Below the pieces are notes generated by a model that was given only the letters and a program-made list of their open reading frames with translations, searched no databases and was not told the origin of the DNA. A DNA stretch of 48,484 nucleotides from contig DEKA01000012.1 in the NCBI GenBank assembly GCA_002353635.1, forward strand, positions 62,823-111,306, given 5' to 3'. This DNA is from Lachnospiraceae bacterium UBA2734 (lineage in GTDB: Bacteria > Bacillota > Clostridia > Lachnospirales > Lachnospiraceae). Of the stretch, positions 7,143 through 14,632 are shown piece by piece (position 1 is the stretch's first letter; every line of letters begins with the position of its first letter). Made by a program: the position numbers and the translations under genes.

Positions 7143-8132
7143 ATGGCAAACGGACAACATTATTCAGGCATCGGCGGACAGGCGGTTCTTGAGGGCATTA
7201 TGATGCGCAACAAGAACATGATTGCCGTCGCGTGCAGTCACCAGAATGGAGAGATTGAGGTCGAAGTGGAGGAGCACCATGGCCTCCTCGAGGGCAGCAT
7301 CTGGACAAAAATTCCTTTTGTCAGAGGCGTCTTTGCATTTCTTGACGCACTGATCACCGGCATATCTGCTCTGAACTTCTCCTCACAGGTTTACGGAGAA
7401 GATGAGGAAGAGGAGAAGAGTGCACCGGAGAGCGAGGCACAGGAGAGGCAGAATAAAGCGCTGATGGCTGTCACGACAGCGGTTTCTCTTGTACTGGCTG
7501 TGCTGCTGTTCATGGTTCTGCCCTGCGTACTGGCCGGTATGCTTCGCGGCTTCCTTCGGGAGGAATCTGTTCTCTCTTTGCTGGAAGGTCTGATCAGGCT
7601 CGTTATTTTCCTCGGGTATATGATCGCCATCTCCACAGTGAAGGACATCCGAAGGCTTTATCAATATCATGGGGCGGAGCACAAGTGCATCAACTGCATC
7701 GAGCGCGGCAAGCCCCTCACGGTGCAGTATGTCCTTTCCAGCAGCCGTTTTCATAAAAGATGCGGAACGAGTTTCCTTGTATTAGTGATGCTGGTGAGCA
7801 TTATCCTGTTCTTCTTCGTGAATGTGGACAGCTTTCTTCTGCGAATTTTGACAAGAATTCTTCTTGTACCTGTGATTGCAGGCATCTGCTACGAAATTCT
7901 GCATCTCGCGGGAAGAAGCGACAGCCTCCTTGTGCGGATTATCTCAGCACCCGGTCTTTGGCTTCAGCGCATCACAACAGGGGAGCCGGATGCGCACATG
8001 GTCGAGGTAGCTATTGCAGCAGTGGAGGCTGTTTTCGACTGGAGAGGGTATCTCGCCGATGAGTTCGGATATGATCTCGCTGAGCTCGATACCATCACGC
8101 CGGAGGCAAAGGTATATCGCAGAAAGGCATAA
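7143..8132 (+). CDS. DUF1385 (YqhQ-like) membrane protein
   Basis: The 329-residue product begins with GGQAVLEGIMMRNKNMIAVA, the hallmark of DUF1385/YqhQ. It has membrane segments at MAVTTAVSLVLAVLLFMVLPCVLAG, LIRLVIFLGYMIAIS, FLVLVMLVSIILFFFV and ILLVPVIAGICYEI. The conserved YHGAEHKCINC motif and FHKRCGTSFL are present and could bind metal. An acidic segment (EDEEEEKSAPESEAQERQ) lies between the first soluble region and the membrane part. It is the usual neighbour of rpmE, prmC and prfA in Firmicutes. Its biochemical role is not established. prmC follows after 17 bases, so they are probably co-transcribed. Confidence 0.9.
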   Translation: MANGQHYSGIGGQAVLEGIMMRNKNMIAVACSHQNGEIEVEVEEHHGLLEGSIWTKIPFVRGVFAFLDALITGISALNFSSQVYGEDEEEEKSAPESEAQERQNKALMAVTTAVSLVLAVLLFMVLPCVLAGMLRGFLREESVLSLLEGLIRLVIFLGYMIAISTVKDIRRLYQYHGAEHKCINCIERGKPLTVQYVLSSSRFHKRCGTSFLVLVMLVSIILFFFVNVDSFLLRILTRILLVPVIAGICYEILHLAGRSDSLLVRIISAPGLWLQRITTGEPDAHMVEVAIAAVEAVFDWRGYLADEFGYDLAELDTITPEAKVYRRKA

Positions 8133-8149
8133 ACTGCTTGGGGCCTTAC

Positions 8150-9262
8150 ATGAGCAAAGACTGGCAGTACAGACAATTGTATGAGCGGGGCATCAGTATG
8201 CTGCCCCGGGATGAGGATGCACGCCTCGATGCGCGCCTCTTACTTGAAGAAGTCTGCGGAACAAATCTGCAGACTCTTCTTGTTTATCCGGAAAAAGAGG
8301 TACCGGTGGCGCAGGCAGAGCAGTATCTGTCGATGGTGCGGCGGCGTGCAGCCGGTGAACCGACCGCCTATATTCTGGGCCGGACTGAGTTCATGGGTCT
8401 TCCCTTTTCTGTGAACAGCGACGTACTGATCCCCGAGCAGGACACGGAAGTCCTTGTGGAGACGGCAGTTGAGCTGGGAAGCAGACTGCTGAAGGATCAG
8501 CAGTCCCGCAGCAGCCTGCGGAATACGGATCGGGAAGGCGGCAGTGTACAGGGGCAGAGCAAATCTACTGATACATTTTCATCCATTGGGCAGACAGACC
8601 AACTGAATAAAGCGGAAGGCACATCCGTCTTCAGAGTACTCGACATGTGTACGGGCTCCGGCTGCATACTCCTCTCCGTTCTTCATTATCTGCGGGCTGC
8701 TTTTCCGGGCGCAGACATTCAGGGAACTGGGTGCGATCTCTCGTCGAAGGCACTCGCCGTCGCGAAAAAAAATGCGGAGAATCTTGGCCTTCGCGGCTGT
8801 ACAGCCTTCTTGCAGGGAGATCTCTTTGCGGCATTGGACAATTGCAGGGGCGGGAAGGAGAATATTGCTGCAGTTGACAGCCGCCCATCCTTCATCACAA
8901 ATGAGAATGCGCTGCAGCAGGCGGATGCCGGCCCGGCGGAGTACAGGTTTGATATGGTTGTCTCCAATCCACCTTATATTGCGACGGATGTGATCAACAC
9001 ACTCCCCGCGGAGGTGCGCTGTGCAGAACCGCATATGGCACTCGACGGAGGCGCAGACGGATTGTCTTTTTACCGTCGTCTGGCACAGGGAATCCCCAAG
9101 ATAGCAGTGCAAAATGGTATTATTATAGTCGAAATCGGCTATGATCAGGGAGAGAGCGTTCCAGCAATTCTGCGCAATGCCGGATACCGCGATATCCGGC
9201 TGATCAGAGATTACGGCGGGAGGGACCGCGTCGTCACTGCACGGACGCCGGTTCAGGTCTGA
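8150..9262 (+). CDS. prmC: Peptide chain release factor N5-glutamine methyltransferase PrmC (with two insertions)
   Basis: PrmC methylates the glutamine of the GGQ motif in release factors using S-adenosylmethionine; its target, prfA, is the next gene. The helical N-terminal domain (residues 1-95) ends with LIPEQDTEVLVE. The Rossmann SAM site is VLDMCTGSGCILLSVL (about 163-178), and the catalytic NPPY is at 273-276 (VVSNPPYIATDV). The protein has 370 residues against a usual 280-290. The excess is two low-complexity insertions at about 114-160 (rich in Ser, Gln, Gly and Thr) and 229-265, on either side of the SAM core, with all motifs intact. ATG 8150 is preferred over a TTG at 8138. Confidence 0.93.
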   Translation: MSKDWQYRQLYERGISMLPRDEDARLDARLLLEEVCGTNLQTLLVYPEKEVPVAQAEQYLSMVRRRAAGEPTAYILGRTEFMGLPFSVNSDVLIPEQDTEVLVETAVELGSRLLKDQQSRSSLRNTDREGGSVQGQSKSTDTFSSIGQTDQLNKAEGTSVFRVLDMCTGSGCILLSVLHYLRAAFPGADIQGTGCDLSSKALAVAKKNAENLGLRGCTAFLQGDLFAALDNCRGGKENIAAVDSRPSFITNENALQQADAGPAEYRFDMVVSNPPYIATDVINTLPAEVRCAEPHMALDGGADGLSFYRRLAQGIPKIAVQNGIIIVEIGYDQGESVPAILRNAGYRDIRLIRDYGGRDRVVTARTPVQV

Positions 9263-9278
9263 CCGCTTCTAAGCGTCT

Positions 9279-9309
9279 CCATCCCGAGAACTGAAGGTTC
9301 CCGGGATGG
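9279..9309. other. GC-rich hairpin between prmC and prfA
   Basis: CCATCCCG and AGAAC pair with GTTC and CGGGATGG around a short TGAAG loop. There is no U tract, so it is probably an RNA-processing or stability element rather than a terminator, and prmC-prfA read-through is likely. Confidence 0.35.
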
Positions 9310-9360
9310 GGTGCTGAACAGATACAGGCATTGAAAGAAAGCAAAGAGAGAATAGTATAA

Positions 9361-10443
9361 ATGTTTGAAAAATTAAAAGATGTTCAGCTCCGGTATGAGG
9401 ATATCACCAGAGAACTGGCGAGCCCCGATATTGCCTCTGATCCGGATCGGCTGAAGAAGCTCATGAAGGAGCAGAGCGACCTCACGCCGCTCGTGGACAA
9501 ATATACGGAATACGTTAAGAACCAGAAGGATATGAGCGATGCTCTTTCCATGATGGACGGAGAGACGGATCCTGAGATGAAGGAGATGCTCAGGGACGAG
9601 TTCCAGAAGGCAAAGGAGAAGGATGCGAAGCTCTCTGAGGAGCTGCGGATTCTTCTCATCCCGAAAGATCCTGATGATGACAGGAACGTCATTTTTGAGA
9701 TCAGGGCAGGGGCCGGCGGTGATGAGGCGGCACTCTTTGCAGCGGAGATCTACCGCATGTATATACATTATGCGGAGCGAAAGGGCTGGAAGAGCGAGAC
9801 CCTGGACTTCGAGGAGTCCGGCATCGGCGGCATGAAATACGTCAATTTCATGATCCGCGGCACCGGCGCCTATGCAAGGCTTAAATATGAAGGCGGCGTG
9901 CACCGCGTGCAGCGTGTCCCCGCGACAGAGTCAGCGGGCAGAATCCACACATCCACGATCACTGTGGCCGTTATGCCTGAGGTGTCGGACGACATTCAGA
10001 TTGATATTCCGCCCGAAGACGTGCGCATTGACATCACAAGGGCATCCGGAAACGGCGGACAGGGTGTCAATACCACGGACTCCGCCGTTCGTCTGACCCA
10101 TATTCCGACCGGAATCGTCATCTATTCCCAGACAGAGCGATCCCAGCTGCAGAACAAGAACAAAGCGTGGGCGCTTCTTCGCTCCAAGCTCTACGACCTG
10201 GAGAAGCAAAAGCGCCACGATGAAGAGGCAGACCTTCGCCGCAGCATGGTAGGGACAGGCGATCGCTCCGAGAAAATCAGAACCTATAACTTCCCGCAGG
10301 GGCGCGTCACCGACCACAGAATCAAACTCACGCTCTACAACCTCGATGACGTTATGAACGGTGATCTGGACGAGGTCATCGATCCGCTCATCACCGCCGA
10401 CCAGGAGGCGAAGCTCCTGAAGATGAACCAGCAGGAGATGTGA
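9361..10443 (+). CDS. prfA: Peptide chain release factor 1
   Basis: RF1 recognises UAG and UAA stop codons and triggers peptide release. The 360-residue product has the coiled-coil N-terminal domain, the codon-reading tripeptide PAT in QRVPATESAGRIHTST, and the catalytic GGQ in SGNGGQGVNTTDSAVR, the methylation site for PrmC. The RNFPQGRVTDHR-type end is seen as YNFPQGRVTDHRIKLT. PAT rather than SPF distinguishes it from RF2. The ribosome binding site (GAGAGAA) is weak. pheA follows after 3 bases, indicating one transcript. Confidence 0.97.
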   Translation: MFEKLKDVQLRYEDITRELASPDIASDPDRLKKLMKEQSDLTPLVDKYTEYVKNQKDMSDALSMMDGETDPEMKEMLRDEFQKAKEKDAKLSEELRILLIPKDPDDDRNVIFEIRAGAGGDEAALFAAEIYRMYIHYAERKGWKSETLDFEESGIGGMKYVNFMIRGTGAYARLKYEGGVHRVQRVPATESAGRIHTSTITVAVMPEVSDDIQIDIPPEDVRIDITRASGNGGQGVNTTDSAVRLTHIPTGIVIYSQTERSQLQNKNKAWALLRSKLYDLEKQKRHDEEADLRRSMVGTGDRSEKIRTYNFPQGRVTDHRIKLTLYNLDDVMNGDLDEVIDPLITADQEAKLLKMNQQEM

Positions 10444-10446
10444 TAT

Positions 10447-11589
10447 ATGGACTTGGAACAGTGCAGAACACAGCTTGACAACATAGACAGACAGATCGTG
10501 CAGCTGTTCATGCAGCGCATGCAGGTGACGGAGGACGTGGCAAAAGCCAAGATCGCCATGGGCCGCAATGTTCTCGACAGAGACAGGGAACAGGCTAAGA
10601 TCAGATCTGTGCGCGCCATGGCAGATACGGACTTCAACAAAGAAGGCATCACTGAGGTCTACCGCCAGCTTATGGCCCTCAGCAGAAAGCGCCAGTATCA
10701 GCTGATCACCGCGGCGGAGCAGAAAAAGAAGCTTCCGTTCATTCCCGTGGACACTATTATCGAAGACGGCATCCGCGTCGTCTATCAGGGGGCTGCCGGC
10801 TCCTACTCAGAGGCGGCGATGAAGGCATTTTTCGGCAGTCAGGTCAACAGCATCACAGCTGCCACCTTCCGCGATGCTATGGTTGCCATCGAGGAGGGCT
10901 CCGCGGACTACGCCGTCCTTCCGATCGAGAATTCCACCGCCGGGATTGTGAGCGAAATCTACGACCTTCTGAATGAATTTGAAAATTACATCGTGGGCGA
11001 AATCACCATCCCCATTCACCACTGTCTCATGGGATGCGAGGGCACGACGGAGGATACCATCCGCCGCGTGTACTCTCACCCGCAGTCCCTCATGCAGTCG
11101 GAGAAATTCCTTCTTCAGCACCCGGAGTGGGAGCAGATCAGCATGAAGAACAATGCGTTCGCGGCACAGAAGGTGGCGAAGGACAAAGATACTGCCGAGG
11201 CAGCCATCGCAAGCCACTATGCCGCAGAGGCCTACGGCCTGCACATAATCCGCGAGGGCGTAAACCAGGCGGCGTCCAACTCGACGCGCTTTATTGTCGT
11301 CGGGAACCAGAAAATTTTCACAAGAGATGCAGACAAAATCAGCCTTGTCCTTGAGATTGAGAATGTGTCCGGCTCGCTCTATGAGCTGCTCTCACACTTT
11401 ATCTACAACAACCTGAACATGACGAAGATCGAGTCCAGGCCGATCGAGGATCGGGACTGGGATTACAGGTTCTTCATCGATTTTGACGGTAACCTTGGCG
11501 AGAGCGCCGTGCAGAACGCATTGAGGGGCCTTCGCGACGAGGCCAAGAGCATGAAGATTCTCGGCAACTATAAGGCAAGGAAGATCTGA
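10447..11589 (+). CDS. pheA: Bifunctional chorismate mutase / prephenate dehydratase
   Basis: This enzyme converts chorismate to prephenate and on to phenylpyruvate in phenylalanine synthesis. Residues 1-90 form an AroQ-type helical mutase (LDNIDRQIVQLFMQRMQVTEDVAKAK, with DREQ and the later RQ residues). About 110-285 is the dehydratase, starting YQGAAGSYSEAA and ending with the catalytic NSTRFIVVG. About 295-375 is the ACT regulatory domain with ESRP in KIESRPIEDRDWDYRFFID, the phenylalanine feedback site. It is 380 residues, normal for the fusion. It lies 3 bases after prfA, so it is translated from the same operon. Confidence 0.96.
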   Translation: MDLEQCRTQLDNIDRQIVQLFMQRMQVTEDVAKAKIAMGRNVLDRDREQAKIRSVRAMADTDFNKEGITEVYRQLMALSRKRQYQLITAAEQKKKLPFIPVDTIIEDGIRVVYQGAAGSYSEAAMKAFFGSQVNSITAATFRDAMVAIEEGSADYAVLPIENSTAGIVSEIYDLLNEFENYIVGEITIPIHHCLMGCEGTTEDTIRRVYSHPQSLMQSEKFLLQHPEWEQISMKNNAFAAQKVAKDKDTAEAAIASHYAAEAYGLHIIREGVNQAASNSTRFIVVGNQKIFTRDADKISLVLEIENVSGSLYELLSHFIYNNLNMTKIESRPIEDRDWDYRFFIDFDGNLGESAVQNALRGLRDEAKSMKILGNYKARKI

Positions 11590-11635
11590 GTCTGACGATC
11601 CGCCCTGCAGGAACGGGGATAAGGAGACCAGGAAT

Positions 11636-12937
11636 ATGCGCAGAAATGAATTGATCGTATACAGAAGTTTTGCGGACAGCGCGCTGTTCGAGCGGATGAG
11701 CGCTGTAATGGAATATGATGTCGACAGAGATGACGGTGATGAGTACGCGGGCCTTCTATATAAGTGCATTGCGATGCTTCTGGATGAGGCAGGGCAGAAC
11801 GGATTCTACGGGAACCTCTGGCACTGCTACCTCACGAACATCCTCGTCAACTGTGAGAACAGCTACAGCGAGGAGTGCGAGAGAAGAGGAACAATCGAGG
11901 GAACGATCAACGATGCGGTGCTGCACGACATCGAAATTTTCAAAGAGTATTTTGACTTCGATTTTACAGAGATCGTTCAGGAACTTAACGTTCCTGAACT
12001 AGAGTACGTGCTGAACTACAGGTCTGCGAGTGAGGAGAGCCGCATTTACAACACAAGAATCCGCGACCGGATCTGCCGCCTCGCAGAGCAGTTCGACAAG
12101 GCCGGATCGCCGCAGGAGATGAAGGATATGCTGACGCAGTTCTACAAAGAATATGGCGTCGGCCGCTTTGGTCTGCACAAGGCTTTCCGGATTGCACACG
12201 ACAAAGAGGGCGTCTATATCGAGCCGATCAAGAACATTCTCCATGTCTATATGAAGGATCTGATCGGTTACGAGAGGGCCAAGAAGAAGCTGATCGACAA
12301 CACGGAGGCTTTTCTGGACGGGCGTCCCTGCAACAACGTTCTGCTCTACGGCGAAGCAGGTACAGGCAAATCTTCGAGCATCAAGGCGCTCGCCAATGAG
12401 TACTATGAGAGGGGACTGCGCATCATCGAAGTCTACCGCTATCAGTTCCAGGATCTCAACGACGTCATCGCACAGATCAAAAACCGCAACTACCGCTTTA
12501 TTCTCTACATGGATGATCTCTCCTTTGAAGAGTTCGAGACGGAGTACAAATACCTGAAGGCCGTCATCGAAGGAGGTCTCGAGAAGAAGCCTGAGAATGT
12601 CCTCATTTATGCGACGAGCAACAGAAGGCATCTGATCCGCGAGAACTTCGCAGACAGAGACGGCGCAGAGATCGGGGACAAGCACAGCGGAGACACTGTG
12701 CAGGAGAAGCTCTCCTTGTCCGACCGCTTCGGCGTCAGCATCTATTACGGCGCACCGGACTACAGCGAGTACGTGGAGATCGTCTTAGAGCTCGCAAAGA
12801 AGGCCGGCATCACGATGGACCAGAAGGAGCTCAAGCGCCAGGCGACGGAGTGGGAGATGAAGCACGGCGGCCTCTCCGGCAGAACGGCGCAGCAGTTCAT
12901 CGATTATGTGACGGGGACAGAACTGGCCGGGCAGTGA
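11636..12937 (+). CDS. DUF815 family AAA ATPase
   Basis: The 433-residue product has a Walker A at NVLLYGEAGTGKSSSIKAL (about residues 235-253) and a Walker B-like FILYMDDLSF. ATSNRRHLI is a sensor 1-like segment, and SLSDRFG and GLSGRTAQQFI are typical of DUF815. The N-terminal 200 residues are helical and not catalytic. The pocket sequence CNNVLLYG and the motif ANEYYERGLRIIEV also fit DUF815. Its function is unknown; members are soluble ATPases near housekeeping genes. Forty-six bases separate it from pheA, and a GGAGACCAGGAAT stretch precedes the ATG. Confidence 0.88.
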   Translation: MRRNELIVYRSFADSALFERMSAVMEYDVDRDDGDEYAGLLYKCIAMLLDEAGQNGFYGNLWHCYLTNILVNCENSYSEECERRGTIEGTINDAVLHDIEIFKEYFDFDFTEIVQELNVPELEYVLNYRSASEESRIYNTRIRDRICRLAEQFDKAGSPQEMKDMLTQFYKEYGVGRFGLHKAFRIAHDKEGVYIEPIKNILHVYMKDLIGYERAKKKLIDNTEAFLDGRPCNNVLLYGEAGTGKSSSIKALANEYYERGLRIIEVYRYQFQDLNDVIAQIKNRNYRFILYMDDLSFEEFETEYKYLKAVIEGGLEKKPENVLIYATSNRRHLIRENFADRDGAEIGDKHSGDTVQEKLSLSDRFGVSIYYGAPDYSEYVEIVLELAKKAGITMDQKELKRQATEWEMKHGGLSGRTAQQFIDYVTGTELAGQ

Positions 12938-13010
12938 TGAACGGCAGGAACCATTCATGATAAAGCGGGAATGATGCATTTCCTATCGGGATTTCTCAGA
13001 GGGAGCAGGC

Positions 13011-14525
13011 ATGGCAATTCACACATTTGCAGCTGTCGATGTGGGCAGCTCACAGCAGGAACTGAAAATATTCGAGATCTCAAGGACAAGGGGAATCCGC
13101 CCGGTGGACAGTATCGTGCGCAGAATCGATCTCGGCACGGATACCTACAACACCGGCAAGATCCGGCCTGAGCGCGTGCGCGAGATGGCGAAGCTCCTCG
13201 GTGAATTCAGCAGCATCATGCAGAACTACGGCGTGGAGTCGTACAAGGCTTACGGCACATCCGCTATCCGCGAGATGAACAACCCTTCCCTCGTTCTGCC
13301 TTACTGGGAGAGGCTCTCCGGTATTCACATCGATGTTCTCTCCAATTCGGAGCAGCGCTTTCTCGATTATAAGTCAGTGGCCTCGAGGGGTGAGAACTTC
13401 CGCAAGATGATCAGTGACTCCTGTGCCATTGTGGACATCGGCGGCGGGAGCATCCAGATCTCTCTCTTCGACAAGGATGTGCTCACGGCGACGCAGAACA
13501 TGCGCCTTGGCGTGCTGCGGCTGTACGAGAAGCTCAGTCATATTGATGTGCGCACCGCGCAGAGAGACGAGATGGTCGAGGAGCTGGTGAATACGCAGCT
13601 CGAGGTGTTCTGCAAGCTCTACCTTGGAGAACGCAGAATTCACAACATCATCGTTGTCGATGACTACATCTCTGCGATCATGCAGGCAAATCACAGGGAA
13701 TTCATCGAGGCGGACGAATTCTGTGACAGGGTCTCCAGTCTCCACAGGACGGAAGTCACGGAGAAAATGGATGTATCCGACGATGATTACCCGCTTCTCT
13801 ACGTCTCTGGCGTGCTGATGCGCTGCATCATCCGCGCGTTCGGTGCAAGCCTCATCTGGGCGCCGGGCGTCACACTTTGCGACGGCATTGTGTATGAGTA
13901 TGCGGAGAGACGAAAGCTCATTACGAAGACACACGATTTTGAGCAGGACATCATCGAGTGCGCGGGCAACATCAGTAAGCGCTATATGGGGGATGCCGAG
14001 CGCGGTGAGTCGCTGCAGAAGATAGCGCTCCGTATTTTCGATGCGACGAAGAAATACCACGGCATGGGCAGCAGGGAGAAACTTCTTCTGCGGCTGGCCG
14101 CAATTCTCCACGACTGCGGCAAGTTCATCAGCATGGCGAACCTCGCGGAGTGCTCCTACAACATCATCATGTCGACGGAGATTATCGGTCTCTCCCATAT
14201 CGAGAGAGAGATTGTCGCAAACGTGGTCCTGTTCAACCACAAGGACTTCGTCTACTACGAGGAGCAGGAGAATGCCTCCGATCTGGATGAGAAGTCCTAT
14301 ACGACGATCGCAAGACTGACCGCTATTCTGCGCGTTGCGAACGGGCTCGACCGGGCGCACTCGCACAAGTTCGACAACCTTCATCTTGCGATCAAGGATG
14401 ATCTTCTGGTCATTCAGGCGGATGCGGGCGTTGATATTTCGCTTGAGAAGGGCATGTTCGGGCAGAGAGCGGCTTTCTTTGAGGAAGTGATAGGGCTTCT
14501 TCCGGTCATCCGGCAGAAGAAGTAA
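13011..14525 (+). CDS. Ppx/GppA phosphatase family protein with C-terminal HD domain
   Basis: The 504-residue product has two parts. Residues 1-300 are an actin-fold Ppx/GppA phosphatase with phosphate-binding loops FAAVDVGSSQQELKIFEI and AIVDIGGGSIQISLFD, plus the catalytic-region motif NSEQRFLDY. Residues 310-500 form an HD-type domain with RLAAILHDCGKFIS (the HD pair) and VVLFNHKDF. Such proteins hydrolyse long-chain polyphosphate or pppGpp. The gene lies 107 bases upstream of ppk1, which makes polyphosphate, so exopolyphosphatase activity is the best guess. GGGAGCAGGC stands before the ATG. Confidence 0.88.
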   Translation: MAIHTFAAVDVGSSQQELKIFEISRTRGIRPVDSIVRRIDLGTDTYNTGKIRPERVREMAKLLGEFSSIMQNYGVESYKAYGTSAIREMNNPSLVLPYWERLSGIHIDVLSNSEQRFLDYKSVASRGENFRKMISDSCAIVDIGGGSIQISLFDKDVLTATQNMRLGVLRLYEKLSHIDVRTAQRDEMVEELVNTQLEVFCKLYLGERRIHNIIVVDDYISAIMQANHREFIEADEFCDRVSSLHRTEVTEKMDVSDDDYPLLYVSGVLMRCIIRAFGASLIWAPGVTLCDGIVYEYAERRKLITKTHDFEQDIIECAGNISKRYMGDAERGESLQKIALRIFDATKKYHGMGSREKLLLRLAAILHDCGKFISMANLAECSYNIIMSTEIIGLSHIEREIVANVVLFNHKDFVYYEEQENASDLDEKSYTTIARLTAILRVANGLDRAHSHKFDNLHLAIKDDLLVIQADAGVDISLEKGMFGQRAAFFEEVIGLLPVIRQKK

Positions 14526-14632
14526 ACAGCAGTCCGGCGTGCGATGCGTCATCAGCTGCGTGATCCAATCGGCGCAGCCGCTTCTGCGGACGTCGCCCGG
14601 GTAACGCGAAAACGCGGCATAAAAGGATATGT

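Noticed and set aside
12971..13171. 66-residue frame overlapping the start of the Ppx/GppA-HD gene
   Set aside because: It is a shadow of the real gene in another phase.
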